This document shows, in pieces, positions 50,383 to 62,954 of a stretch of 64,000 bases of DNA. Numbering within the stretch: position 1 is the first letter of the stretch; each line of letters starts with the position of its first letter. The notes under the pieces were generated by a model. That model worked only from the letters and a program-made list of their open reading frames with translations, was not told the origin of the DNA and ran no database searches. Position numbers and translations under genes: made by a program. Source of the DNA: Nitzschia sp. DOCU1 (taxonomy: Eukaryota; Bacillariophyta; Bacillariophyceae; Bacillariales; Bacillariaceae); contig OX595988.1 of assembly GCA_951394045.1 (NCBI GenBank), positions 1,751,352 through 1,815,351 on the forward strand, written 5' to 3'.

Positions 50383-51306
50383 ATGTTGTCCGAAATTGAA
50401 ATCGATCCCGCCCAACAATGGCAAGAGGCGGCAGATATTGTATCGAATATGCTGAGGCAGCAGGATACAATCTATAAGCGTGAAGACTACATCCCAGCTC
50501 TGCTGACGAGGACTTCCGCAGGGGAAACAATCGATGGCTCGTGGAGACAACGGATCATCGAATGGATGTATGGTGTTGTGGACCATTGCAACCTACGTCG
50601 AGAATCTGTTGCTGTTGCCACTTACTTCCTCGACTTGGCGGCTGCCCGTGGTCTTGTGCATTGCCGAGTGGACTTTCAACTAGTAGCTATGACAAGTCTC
50701 ATGCTATCTATCAAATTGAATGATTCAACGATGGTGAAGCTTGACAGCATGGTGAAACTTGGAAGGGGTCTGTTCAACGAAGCAGACGTCATTGCCACTG
50801 AATCCAAGATGCTCCATGCGTTTGGATGGCACGTCCATCCACCTACTCCAGTTTGTTTTATGCGCCAATTGCTTCGGCTGCTGCCGCTAGAAACTTCTGC
50901 AATCGCTAGGTATATGATTGTTGAAGTTACAAGATTCATATCCGAGATATCAGCATGTCTCTACAAGTTTGTGAAGTATCCTGCCTCCACCATGGCCACT
51001 GCTGCCATTATCATTGCTATGGAGCGCATCGAAGAATCAACCCTACCTGCGTGGCAACGGAACCAGTTCATCTACAACATTGGTGCCTATACAGGGTTGG
51101 AGAGCACGTCCGAAGACGTCCTTAATGCCATGGATGAGCTTCGCGTTTCTCTAGACAACAATGTCAACCTGCAAGAGTTGATGCGAACCATCGACGCTCA
51201 ATGTCATAGGGGGCCTTCTGTGCCAAGCTCAAAAGCTCTCGATATGGAGGTGCATTCATCTCAGCCACATTCGCCTAGGGAAGTCCAGACTACAAACTTC
51301 CAATAA
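50383..51306 (+). CDS. Cyclin with N-terminal cyclin box
   Basis: Single exon, 307 aa from the ATG at 50383. The cyclin box covers roughly residues 45-160: WRQRIIEWMYGVVDHCNL (the MRAIL-like helix with W-x-x-x-I-x-x-W-M), YFLDLAAARGLV, LVAMTSLMLSIKLND and ESKMLHAFGWHVHPPTPVCF. A second helical half follows to about 260 and a polar tail ends the protein. It resembles the expanded diatom-specific cyclin group more than a canonical A, B or D cyclin; no destruction box or LXCXE was noticed. The expected role is to activate a cyclin-dependent kinase, possibly in response to nutrients. Confidence 0.85.
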   Translation: MLSEIEIDPAQQWQEAADIVSNMLRQQDTIYKREDYIPALLTRTSAGETIDGSWRQRIIEWMYGVVDHCNLRRESVAVATYFLDLAAARGLVHCRVDFQLVAMTSLMLSIKLNDSTMVKLDSMVKLGRGLFNEADVIATESKMLHAFGWHVHPPTPVCFMRQLLRLLPLETSAIARYMIVEVTRFISEISACLYKFVKYPASTMATAAIIIAMERIEESTLPAWQRNQFIYNIGAYTGLESTSEDVLNAMDELRVSLDNNVNLQELMRTIDAQCHRGPSVPSSKALDMEVHSSQPHSPREVQTTNFQ

Positions 51307-52018
51307 GAAATGCGCTCAAGTATCTATCCTTCTATTGGAGCTCACTTCTGGGGATTGGCGAACAGACAAGGAAGACTATAACACTCATAGACTCGCATAA
51401 GAATCGTTCAGTTGCTGCTATGCTTAATGCCTTGCACACGTCTCTCCCTAGTACTAGAAGCTTGCATTATCATCGCGTACACTAGAGGGAACTATTCAAC
51501 GGCTACTTCGATTGCTACCACCTTTTCACTGGCTCTAGGTCTCATTCCCGTTTTGCATCAAGGTCTGACGTCGGGGAGGAAGTTGCGTCTCTCTCTTGCC
51601 TTCGCTTTTGTCAACTTCCGAGAGCAAAGAGGAACAACGTCTAGGTGCACGAAGTGCAACGGCTTCGCTACCTCTTTTTTCGTTCATACCCGCGTGGCCC
51701 GCCCGCCCCAAGAGACGAGAGGAAAGGCCGCCCGGCGCTCACTTTTTAAAACTTCCAGTCGCGCGGCGAGAGATCGCGCAAAGCAATCGAATGATATGTG
51801 CAGATGACTTCAACGACCAAAACGACTCATTCGACCATTTCAGAAGGCTCCAGCGAGCGGGTTTGGGTTTTTGGATGCTGTTTCCACCACCATCATTTCA
51901 GCTTGGTTTTTTGCATCCATTCATCATCGTTGATGACAAAACGCTACTGGGGTATCTCAAACCAGCACCGCATTCGCATACACTCGCAATATATTCGAAC
52001 GATAGAGCACAATCAAAC
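51307..52018. other. Intergenic, upstream of the helicase gene
   Basis: An open frame continues upstream of the helicase ATG (from 51596) but the residues look non-coding and the first plausible initiation is at 52019. This stretch is taken as promoter and 5' UTR. An alternative start at 51791 (MICADDFND) cannot be excluded. Confidence 0.45.
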
Positions 52019-55000
52019 ATGGAAGCAATTTTACTGGAGTTAGAAGAGGAGGAAGGCTCTCGGTCGTCCAAGATTCCCTCTCACGACGACGTTGTACTGG
52101 CTCTCACACGATTCGTCGAGGCCTTGCGAGAGGCACTTCCCCTATTGGAAGGAGAATCAAAGTTCAATGAAAACGATGAAAGATCTGATGAAATCAACAT
52201 ACAATGGCTCATGTCGCTGGTCGAGAGAATACCGAGCGAGATGGGAACCCAGCAGCTCGCTCGCGCCGTCTGGGACGCCAGTCAACTTGCCGATGAAGGG
52301 CAGAAGCAAGAGGCACTGTTTGCGGCCCTTGGCGCTTCGGAAGAAGCCATGGATATTCTCTTTCAGATAGCACCTCATCTTCCAGAAATCAAGGAGAACA
52401 TTTCTCCACATGATTTCGACGATGGCATTTTTCAAGCAAACCATGCTCTACAAATCGACATTGTGGACGAAGACGAACAAAGGCGGCAAAGGTTACGGCA
52501 GGAGGCTTTGGACGCAGCACAAGTGGCAGCTATCGCTCAGGCAGAAGCCGATGCCTTGGGAGCTCCGTCGGGCCGAGGTTCGACGCATAGTGTGACGAGA
52601 TCCAGTGATCTGGAGGCACAAAAGATTGCCAAGAAAGCCGCTAAACGTGCGGCACAAGCAATGCAACGGGCACGAGATGCTGGGGCGATCATTGAAGAAT
52701 CTGAGTTACTCGCTGTAGATGAATCGGTTATGGGTAGTGGCGGGCTGATGCGAAGATCCGAGGACGAGCTTCGCGCTCTGCAGGAGTCGCTAATGCCAGA
52801 AGGATCTCGATATCTCCACAGTGATCATGGCCTTCCGAGCGGGACAGAACGGGAAGAAAACGACAAAATCGGATACGAAAAGGTCACCATTCCACCTCCA
52901 ATATTGGATGTAGCCAAGCTGCATCCTCGACTTAGGATCAACGATATTTTGGATCCAGACTGCGCTATTGCCTTTTCAGGTGTGGACTCTCTCAATCCGA
53001 TGCAATCAGCTGTCTTTGATACTGCCTTTCACAGAAGAGAAAACATGTTAGTGTGTGCCCCGACAGGAGCCGGTAAGTGTTTGTTTAATTTTTGGGGGTA
53101 TCTTTGGCTTGGATTCTGTGGGGTTGTCTGACGCCATTTTGAATCTTTGCGAGTAGGCAAGACCAATGTGGCCATGTTGGCTTTGACGGCCCACTTTCGT
53201 GATGTTGGACTGATTGGAGACGGAGATAATATCCTGGAGGCTGGTCAAAAGGTTGTATACATTGCACCAATGAAGGCTTTGGCTCAAGAGGTTGTCGAGA
53301 AGTATTCTTCCAAACTGAAACCTCTCCGCTTGATTGTTCGGGAATTGACGGGTGATATGCAGTTGACTCGGGCAGAGGCGCAATCGGCAAACGTTCTCGT
53401 GACGACTCCGGAGAAGTGGGACGTTGTAACTAGAAAGTCGGGAAGTGACGAAAACTCCTTGGGAAACCAATGCGGTCTTCTCATTATTGATGAAGTCCAC
53501 CTGCTTGCAGACGAGCGTGGGGCGGTAATCGAGTCAGTTGTATCAAGACTGCATCGGCTCGTGGAATCTCGACAGAAACAGCTTCGCATTGTCGGACTTT
53601 CGGCGACCCTTCCAAATTACCAAGACGTTGCAGAGTTCTTACAAGTACCACAACGAGGTCTTTACTTCTTTGGTCCCGAGCATCGCCCGGTGCCCCTCCA
53701 ACAACAATTCATTGGAGTTTTTGGAAACATCAAGAAGCGTCAGGAGATTGAAGAAAAGATGAATGATGCCTGCTACGAAACCGTCAAAGATTCCTTAGCG
53801 AGGGGCTATCAAGTCATGGTCTTTGTGCATTCGCGCAAGGGGACTGGTGATGCGGCAACTGCGCTGGCTCAACGGGCAACTGCAGACGGGGACCTGGATC
53901 GTTACTTTGTGACCCAAGGCAAAGACGGATCGTCTGGTGATGCATACAAAAAATACGTGGATCGGGTCCAAAAGTCACGAAACCGAGAAGTCTCAAATCA
54001 CTTCTATAACGGCATGGGAATCCATCACGCCGGTATGCTCCGAGGTGATCGCAAGCTGACGGAATCCATGTTTGCGGACGGAGCAATCAAAGTTCTCTGT
54101 TGTACGGCGACCCTTGCTTGGGGTATCAACTTGCCAGCCCACACGGTCGTTATCAAGGGAACCGATATCTACAACCCTGAGAAGGGAAAGAATGTGGATT
54201 TGAGCATTCTGGATGTGCAGCAAATCTTTGGACGTGCCGGTCGGCCTCAATTTGATACTTCTGGGGAGGCAACTTTGATCACGAACCATGCTGCCATGAC
54301 GCGTTATCTTGACAAACTTGTCCGTGCTGTTCCCATCGAATCGAACTTCGTCAAACAGCTCGCCGACCACTTGAATGCCGAAGTCGTCAGCGGAACGGTG
54401 ACGAACTTGAAAGAGGCGGCAACTTGGCTTGGATACACATATTTGTATGTTCGAATGGTAAAGAACCCACTTGCCTACGGTATCACTGCCGATCAACATG
54501 CCGATGACCCCATGTTGCGTGGTCGGTGTCTGGAACTGGTTCGGGACGCTGCCTCCTACCTTGCTTCCAACAAGATGGTAACGTACAATGCCGAATCTGG
54601 AAACCTGAGCATGACGACGCTTGGTCGAGTTGCAGCACATTTCTACATTCAAGCCGAAAGTGTTGCGAATTTCAACGAGTCCATGACGCTCAGACCATCT
54701 CCCACGGATGCAGAGTTATTGAGGATGGTGGCTTCTGCTACGGAGTTCGAAAACGTGCGGGTGAGACAAGAAGAGCAGAAAGAGCTTGATTCCCTTCAAG
54801 CAAAATGCCCACTGGCGCTAGTAGGCCCGGTCAACGACGCGGGCACAAAAACCTTCGTACTCATGCAGACGTATATTTCAAGGGAACGACCAAAAAGTTT
54901 CACACTTATATCTGATACAAACTATGTGGCCTCGAATGCAGGTAAGTTTGCTGAGGTGGGTCAACCCTGCGTGTCTTCTTCACTTCGTATCTTACAATTC

Positions 55001-58000
55001 ATCGGTATTTTTGCATAAGGACGTGTCGCCCGAGCGATTTTTGAAATGTGCCTCCAAACAAATAAGGCTGGGACTGCGCTGAAACTTCTCAGATTAGCAA
55101 AAAGTATCGACAATCAGTTCTGGTGGTTTCAAACTCCGCTCCGGCATTTCGAAGACGAGCTCGGTATCAACGTGATCAAGGCCGTTGAAAGCCGTCAAGT
55201 CGGCCACAGTCGTACGGCCGCCGACTCTTATGCCTCCACGCTGTCGTTGCTTGATATGACACCGGAAGAAGTGGGGCAGTTGTGCAGGGCCAAGAAGGCC
55301 ATTGGTCAGAAAGTCCAAAGATTTATTGGCATGATCCCTCGCCCCGTGGTTTCATGCAAGGTACTACCTGTGACCCGCGACGTTTTGAGATTTGAGGTGG
55401 AAGTATCGCCCGATTTCGAATGGCAGGGACGATGGCATGGTGGTGCGGTGGTGTTCTGGCTGATGGTGGAAGACTCTTCGAGCCAGAGAATGTAAGTGCC
55501 ACAGCATCTTGATTGCATTGGTTGCATGTCGTACGAGTACTAATATGGATTTCATCCAGATATCATCACGAGCAAATTAGATTTACAAAAAGAACTCATC
55601 CCGAGTCGGTCAAGTTAGACTTCCCCATACCGGTTTTTGACGGTTCCACAACGCAGTATCTCGTACGGGTTGTCGCCGACTCGTGGGTTGGTGTCGAATG
55701 CCTTTACCCAGTTTCTCTGCGAGATACCAGAATGCCAAGCCAGACACAAACGCACACAGATCTCATTGATCTGACACCACTTCCAACAACAGTGCTACAA
55801 GACGATAAATACGAGCAACTTTTCTCCTCGATAGATACGTTCAACCCACTGCAAACCCAAGTATTTTTCCCGCTATATCACACATCCATGCCAATTTTTG
55901 TGGGGGCTCCAACTGGCAGTGGAAAGACAAAGGTTGCAGAACTTGCTTTGCTTCGAATGAAAAAGTTGTACAAAGATGGCATTTGCGTATACATCGCTCC
56001 TCTCAAGTCTCTCGCCCGCGAAAGATTAAATGAGTGGAAGAAGCGATTTGGGGGCAACCCGTTGAGATGGAATGTGCTCGAGTTGTCGGGCGATACGCAT
56101 CATGATCGCAGAGCTCTTGATAGTGCCGATGGTAAGTTTATGTTGGAGCCTGGTTAGGTTGCTGTATTTTTTAGCAAACAATTGTTCATGACGTCGTTCA
56201 GTGCTTGTCTGCACCCCTGAGAAATGGGATCTCATTTCCCGAGGCTGGCGTGGAACCAGCTTCGAGACCGGATACGACGAAGGCAGGAAGAAATCATTTG
56301 TAAAGAGGGTTCGGCTTTTGGTGATCGACGAGATTCATTTACTAGGAGAGGAACGAGGTGCCGTTCTTGAAGCAATTGTTAGCCGAACGCGATTCATTTC
56401 TCGCCATCTGGATCAAGAAGAAGGAGAAAGCAACCAGGATCCCAAAGGAAAGATCGAACGCACCAGGATCGTTGGTCTCAGCACGGCGGTATCCAACCCC
56501 CTGGACCTGGCCGACTGGATTGGAATCGATACGCATAGTCGTGGCACCACGAGGCTTCTTGGTGTCTACAACTTTAGACCTAGTATACGCCCGGTTCCAA
56601 CGAAAGTTCACGTGCAAGGCTACCCTGGGAAACACTACTGTCCACGCATGGTAAGGCTCCACTTTGTACATATTCTCAAAATGATCTGATCGTTCGATTC
56701 TGACTTCATAAACGTTCCCCAAAGGCGACAATGAATAAGCCATGCTATGCGGCAATCAAGGATCATTGTCCGGACCAGCGACCAGCGCTTATATTCGTTG
56801 CATCGCGACGGCAAACTCGCCTAACTGCTTTTGACCTAATCAGCTACGCAGCAGCAGATGAAAACCCCAAGACATTCCTTGGATGCGACGAAGCGTACGT
56901 GGAGGCCATTGCGGAAGGTATCCGGGACGAGGCCTTGAAACATACAATCACTTTTGGCATCGGACTACACCACGCGGGGCTAAGTGTCCACGATCGAGAA
57001 GTGGTGGAGCGTATGTATCTCAGTGGTGAAATCCGTGTGCTGGTAGCGACAGCAACACTAGCGTGGGGGGTAAATCTTCCCGCGCGCCTTGTAATTGTGA
57101 AAGGGACAGAGTACTTTGATGGAAAGTCCTCGCGATACGTTGACTATCCTTTGACGGACGTGCTCCAGATGATTGGTAGAGCGGGTAGACCTGGTTTCGA
57201 CACGGAAGGACGAGCTGTGGTCATGGTGGAGAGCTCGAAGAAGAACTTTTACAAGGTGCGAACCAAGACAATATGATAGCACGAGGAAACGACGATTGCT
57301 CACCTTTTGATTTCCAGAAATTCCTGTATACACCCTTTCCAGTCGAATCTTGTCTTCGAGGGCGCCTTTGCGAGAACCTGAACGCCGAAATCGCATCGGG
57401 AACTGTGAAGTCGCTAGTTGACTGCGTTGGCTATCTTACGTGGACATTCTTTGCCCGAAGAGTCAAGGCAAATCCTTCCTATTACGGCGCAGACTCATCA
57501 GAAGACGAGGACGTGGAGCGCTTTCTCTTGGATGTGGCAAAGGACACACTTAAGCTCCTCAACGAGGAGCGTTGCATTACAATCATCGGCGACAAGCAAG
57601 AAGTCGACAGTGAAATTCGACCGTCTTCACTCGGTGTGGCCGCGTCGGATTACTATTTGACTTACCGGACACCAAAACAGATGCAATTCGGATTGACTCA
57701 ATGTGCCAAGATGATAATGCAGGACGAGACATCATTAAGCGAAGAGATCGTATACTCAAGTTGCGAATCTCATCCTTTTCTTCGCCCTACACGATTAGAT
57801 GAAGCATCGATTGCATGGCTGCTCTACACAATATCTTGCACCCATGAATTTGATGAGTTGCCTGTGCGACACAACGAGGAAATTCTAAATGAGGAATTGA
57901 GCAAGGCACTCAAGTGGGGTCCAGATACTTCGAAGATCCTCTCTCCGAATGGTCGATCTGCATACATCGATCCCGAGATTTTCGCACAACCGCACACTAA

Positions 58001-58936
58001 GTAAGTCGACAGAGCGCTGATACAATTCAACTTTCCAATTACTAACCTGATGCGCGCACAACTACCAGGTGCTTCCTTTTGATCCAGGCACACCTAGAAA
58101 ACGCACGGCCTCCTATCAGCGACTACGTAAACGACACGAAAACTGTGATGGACAGCGTTCCTCGGCTTCTTGCAGCGCTGCAGTTCATAGCCACCAAAGA
58201 GGTCCAAGTTGAAGGATCATTGGAGGTTGTTTGCCAAATCGTCAGAACCAGACAACTGATTTCCACAAAGGGCACGGTAAGTCCACCAATTCGTGTTACG
58301 TCGAGGATGCTTTTTTAGGCGCATATATCTCACTGTAATGCGCAGGTAACGACCAACCCAGCTGTCCAGGCCATTGGTCTTGGGGCTGGAGCAATCCCGA
58401 TTTTGGCAAAGAATCTTTTAGAAGATTCCGGAGAAAATTCAGGCAACGGTTTGCTGCAATCAATGAGAAGCCGATCGAGGGACGTTGTTGCCAAGGAACT
58501 CAAAAAGATACCCAAAGGAAAGCTTGGGAATACGCCCATACGGAGCCTGCTGGATTCTCTCTATGCCATCCCACAAGTCACTGTCACCGAGACCCAGATA
58601 CAACACACGACGCAGAAAGAAACCGGGAAAAGCCAAGGAATTTTACGCTTGAAGCTGGAAGTGCAACGCGACGCTTCCAACGTCAAGAAGGATGACAAAG
58701 ACGAGTTTGCCACTATTGTAGTCGTCCTCGGGACGCGGGAAAGGCGAATGATTCTGGCACAGACAGATGTGGCCATTGGCGCCTTCAAAACGAAAATGTC
58801 AATGGAAAGGGAACTCAATTTTGACTGGGACGTTGCGAATGCGGATGGCGGTGAGGGCGGAGGCTCGGTGATTCTTCGAATTCTCCAAGACAACACTCGT
58901 GGAATGGACTCAGAGGTTCAAGTCAAGCTACGGTGA
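52019..58936 (+). CDS. ASCC3/Slh1-type double-cassette RNA helicase
   Basis: Nine exons are read: 52019-53072, 53157-54941, 55020-55491, 55560-56131, 56202-56650, 56725-57255, 57318-58000, 58069-58276 and 58346-58936. All joins keep frame; total about 2114 aa, near the usual size. Two Ski2-like cassettes are present. The first has APTGAGKT (about 346-353, split by intron 1), LLIIDEVHLLADERGA, IVGLSATLPNY, RPVPLQQQFIG and QIFGRAGRPQFD. The second has APTGSGKT (about 1220), LLVIDEIHLLGEERGA, GLSTAVSN and MIGRAGRPGFD. Each is followed by a Sec63-like region. The wording around HYCPRMATMNKP, ALIFVASRRQTRLTA and LPVRHNEE matches ASCC3/Slh1 better than the spliceosomal paralogue Brr2. The family splits collided ribosomes and aids alkylation repair. 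Both cassettes look catalytically complete. Confidence 0.93.
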
Positions 58937-59855
58937 ATTGAACTGGGTAAGCAACAGAAGTTCTTTCAGTTGTTTGCAAAAATTGGGTCGTCTGGAAGCT
59001 GTATACCGACGAAGCATCGCATTAGAAACCCACTATGATTTCTCTACGAATAAAGTGCTTCGTATCCATAGTTCCTACGCTTTCTGTGGTACTGTACCCT
59101 GCTCAGACGGCAAGAAGCATCCTCGGCTGTAAAATATGAATCTTCTCACCTTAAAACTACGCCGAAGTAGTGCCCGTTGCGAGAAGCAGCAAAGAAATGT
59201 ACAAGGTAGCGATTCGCTAGCTAGAGGAAAAACTACGATACCTCTCCGGGACGATTCTGTGTATCCGTATGTTCATCACCATGTTTCGTACAGCCAAAGA
59301 TACGAACTATCTTAGCTAGCGGCCTTGCATGGCGAAATTTCAATGTCGCTCTCGTGTCACATCAAACCAATTACGTATTTTCGACGAACGTAGGACCAAG
59401 TGGTGCATGTTGTTAAATCGCCAACGTGCTCATCGTTTCAGATGCTAAAGTAACTTGGTGTAGCATGTCTGCTTCTACTTCGAGTCGTAGTTTTTTTACC
59501 GCATTGTTTTCCCAAGTCGCTACGGCTTAACAGACTTTCGTCAACGTTCGTTAAACCCCTCCTTTCGAAGATCTGCCACAATCGCCACGTAGGGATATAA
59601 CTATCCTCTGGCCAATCAAATTTCTGCAAACGATTGACGACAGGTCGCACTTCGAGCGATGGCCACACATCTTATCGATATGTAGTCGGACACACAACAT
59701 ATTACGCACAAACGCCACACCCTTCTTCCGTCTTCAACTCTATTGCTTTCCACGTCTTCTCATATTTTCACAAGCCTCTCCGCTTTCCTGACGCACCAAG
59801 ATCGAACCAAATCCATTCGAAACTAATTTGTTACTTCCATCTCGATCAATTTACT
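58937..59855. other. Intergenic, helicase to DUF2358 gene
   Basis: This holds the 3' flank of the helicase gene and the promoter of the plastid gene at 59856. Open frames here are short and featureless. No RNA gene or repeat was recognised. Confidence 0.45.
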
Positions 59856-60649
59856 ATGGTTCGAAAGCTATTTCCTCTGCTCTTTCTCGCGGCATGCAGT
59901 ACGTCTGCGTTCACCCCATCCTCGACGGTTTCTCGCATCCGCTTGGACCTGCAGGTTGTGGAACCTATGCCGAGCACCGATGATTCACCTGTGAAGACCG
60001 ATGAAAATTTGCTGGATCTTCCGCCAGTCCTTCAGCAAATCGCAGATGAGCGAAGGTCATTTCAATTAAACCTTGGAAAGGCTATGGACACGTTACGAAA
60101 AGACATGCCGTACATTTTGAAGCGAGCTCCAGGTACGTACAGTGAATCTTCAGATTCTTGTGACCCTCCGGGAATCACAAGGCAGCCCTCGTTTACTTTC
60201 ACGTCTAATCCTCCTTTGCTTTGACCGCTACAGACTATAGCATTTATCACGATGAAATCGTAGTGATCGATCCTTCCGGAGTCCAGATGTCGGGACTAGA
60301 TTCGTACAAAAGTGCGGTTAGTTTCTTGCAAACATTTTGCAAGTTTTGGTTCCAGGAACGATCGGGTCTTCAATACAGAATGGTGTACGACTTCGCTAGG
60401 AGCTCTATTCGTATTTCATGGCATGCGGTTTTGGTTCCAAAGTTCCCTCTTGGGCGTCCCCTTCACGTGGATGGTATCTCCATGTACAAACTGGATTCGG
60501 CATCGGGGAAAATTGTTGAACACAAGATTGAGAATCTTATGATCAACGATTCGAAAGTGATGCCTCCCTATGGAATTATGTCATTGATGCAACAAGAACT
60601 GATTGGCTTTGGAACCCAGCCTGGAGTTGGTATCCCCGCAGGAATCTAA
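59856..60649 (+). CDS. Plastid-targeted DUF2358 (NTF2-like) protein
   Basis: Two exons: 59856-60132 and 60234-60649, 230 aa; the 101-nt intron is phase 1. The start MVRKLFPLLFLAACSTSAFT is a signal peptide with the diatom plastid motif SAFTP, so import into the complex plastid is well supported. The mature part contains LRKDMPYILKRAPDYSIYHD (joined across the intron), VIDPSGVQMSGLDSYKSAV, IRISWHAVLVPKFPLGRP and DGISMYKLDSASGKIVEHKI. This is the pattern of DUF2358, a small alpha+beta fold related to SnoaL/NTF2 found in plants, algae and cyanobacteria. Molecular function is not known. Confidence 0.88.
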
Positions 60650-61575
60650 AGGTGGCTGATGAAGCGTGCTATGATTTTGAATCAATCCATGGGTACCGAT
60701 CCGAATCTTGGGATTCAAGCAACGGCCAGATCAACACCAGCGAAGTGTCGAGCTCAGAAACTTGCTCGATCACAATTCGCCTAAGCAGATATCATCTATT
60801 TCTTGTCTGGCACTGCCGCAACGCTAAAGGTCGAACCAAGATGCCACGGCTGGTTACACTCGCGGGAATACAATACAATGCGATAGCGGTACAGATGTAC
60901 CCAATAGTTTTCCACACCTGGTACATATAAAGAAGTTTCAACCCCGAATCTTCTTGATATCAGATCACTTTATAAATTACTTTTATGTTGCCACTATATG
61001 TTGACTACGTTGCACTACAACATGCCCCGAGATTTCCAAGTCCGCTGAAATTTGTTGTTTACGATACAAGCACAGCTATGGGAGAGCATCAATGATCGTC
61101 TAGCTAGCAATTAAACCATAACCTACTACGGGGGTTCGTTGCCCATCACAAAAATGACGGTGGAGCAGCGAAACGCCAAATCTTGGTGGTCGAGCGTCAC
61201 CGGGAGCGAAATGCTGAGGTGGAGAACGACAAAGAGAGAAAGTTACACGTGATGAGTCCAATGAGTCCAACTTTGCGGGCGGCGGCAATTTCGCGGCCAT
61301 TCCATTTTGAGTTTCCTAGCCCCTTTGGTTGTCAACACAACCACAACATTTCTTCTACCGTTAGTAGTTTCTAATCATCGTCTCTCGAAACGGTCTTCGA
61401 GGATTGTACTGCACCCTCCTAACCGTAGAGGCAACAAACGGCCCTAGTTGTAGAATTCTATTCTCCCGCAAAGAACGCGCACCGCATCACATCGGCACCA
61501 CTTAGAATCCACAATGAATCCGAATAAGTGACAGTTTCCAAAAATCCATTGAGACGACTGCAAGAACTCTCAAAT
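60650..61575. other. Intergenic, DUF2358 gene to TrmA gene
   Basis: A short frame at 60652-60930 (+) starts two bases after the previous stop but has no recognisable content and is not called. The right part is the promoter of the methyltransferase gene. No repeat was seen. Confidence 0.45.
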
Positions 61576-62838
61576 ATGATGATGGAATCCAGTCATCAAG
61601 ACTCATTCGTCCTACCGGGGTACGAGGCCGGGCCGCAAGATAGCGGGGTCGAGCACTCGAAAAGGAAACTGGAGCAATCGGCGCAGAATCTAAAGGCACA
61701 CTTGCCTCGATATTTGGTGATTGAATCTCAGCCTTGCCGCGACGAAGCCGAGTCCTGGGGATATCGATGCAATTGTACCTTTCAACTCGTCAAGGACGAT
61801 GAGCACCAAAAGTTTCACTACGCGATGCGCACCAAGGGTCAACCGATTCGCCTCGGAGCGAGCTACTTTCCCGTTGCAACACGCCGCATACAGGCTGCCA
61901 TGACAGGATTACTCGAGGAGGTTCTGAATAAGGAAGCTCATCACGATTCCGCGCTAGTAAATGGATTGACTAGTGTCACTTTTGCGTCAGCGTGGACAGA
62001 TCTGCCGATATCCGATTGCATTGTTACCTTACTCTACGGAGAACCCTTGGATGAGGAGAAATGGAAATCAGAGGCCACCGAAGCATTCCATCGCCTTGAG
62101 CTGCGACAACTCAATGCCCGCTCCAAAAAGTGTTTCTTATCCATTGTGGATCAATCATCATCATTATCATCTTCGACACTTCGAGATTCTGTCTTTGTAG
62201 ACAAATCCACATGGACGGTGAGCCTCTTCAACAATCATCCTCCTTCTGAGAATTGTATCGAAATCAAGTATGAAAAGCCAGAGAGCGCATTTTACCATCC
62301 CAATGCAAACGCAATGAAAGATGCCTTGTTTTGGATGCTAGAGCGCATCGCAACCATCAAAGCAGACCTTGGAGAATCATCGTCTTGTCGATTGTTGGAG
62401 ATGTATTGTGGTTGCGGGGCTCACACGGTGGCGCTGGGCAAAAGTGGCATGCTCCAGCAGATTCTCGCCATTGAACTTGACCACAGGCTGGTTCAAGCCT
62501 GCCATGAAAATGTACGACTCAACCAGCTGGACGATATGGTCCAAGTGTCACAAGGAGACGCTGGGACCTGGGCCGCACGATACTACAAGAAATCAAGCCA
62601 GAACTACAACATACTTCTAGTCGACCCACCAAGGGCTGGATTGGATCAAGATGTTTGTGACATGGCCAAACAAGGGAGTTTCTATCATTTTCTATACATC
62701 TCTTGTGGCCATAAGGCGTTGTTGCGCGATTTGGAACGTCTGTCGGACACTTTCGAGGTGATTCACTGTCGGCAGTTGGACTTGTTTCCTAGAACTGATT
62801 CTATTGAAACATTGGTTCATTTGCGGCGAAAAGCATGA
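61576..62838 (+). CDS. trmA: tRNA (uracil-5-)-methyltransferase, TrmA-type
   Basis: Single exon, 420 aa from the ATG run at 61576 (MMMESSHQDSF); upstream the frame opens only from a GTG. The N-terminal part (YLVIESQPCRDEAESWGYRC, then CTFQLV) corresponds to the substrate-binding region. AFYHPNANAM precedes the AdoMet site LLEMYCGCGAHTVALGKSG (about 272). LLVDPPRAGLD is at about 348 and YISCG at about 373 carries the catalytic cysteine. FPRTDSIETLVHL near the end holds the base glutamate. Order and spacing follow bacterial TrmA, which makes m5U54 in the T loop of tRNA using AdoMet, and not the larger RlmD/RumA with an N-terminal TRAM domain. No obvious targeting peptide; plastid, mitochondrial or cytosolic location is open. 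Confidence 0.92.
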   Translation: MMMESSHQDSFVLPGYEAGPQDSGVEHSKRKLEQSAQNLKAHLPRYLVIESQPCRDEAESWGYRCNCTFQLVKDDEHQKFHYAMRTKGQPIRLGASYFPVATRRIQAAMTGLLEEVLNKEAHHDSALVNGLTSVTFASAWTDLPISDCIVTLLYGEPLDEEKWKSEATEAFHRLELRQLNARSKKCFLSIVDQSSSLSSSTLRDSVFVDKSTWTVSLFNNHPPSENCIEIKYEKPESAFYHPNANAMKDALFWMLERIATIKADLGESSSCRLLEMYCGCGAHTVALGKSGMLQQILAIELDHRLVQACHENVRLNQLDDMVQVSQGDAGTWAARYYKKSSQNYNILLVDPPRAGLDQDVCDMAKQGSFYHFLYISCGHKALLRDLERLSDTFEVIHCRQLDLFPRTDSIETLVHLRRKA

Positions 62839-62954
62839 GATGACGTTACCCCCAATTATTGTAGTCGGGTCGTGTCCTCTCTGAGTGGCCGTTGAAATGC
62901 TTGGGTGGAGTTTTTGAGAGTCGAAGACGAGGCAGTAATGGCACTTGTGTGTCA

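Noticed and set aside
60652..60930. A 92-codon ORF after the DUF2358 gene
   Set aside because: No family features and no sign of splicing to neighbours; treated as intergenic.
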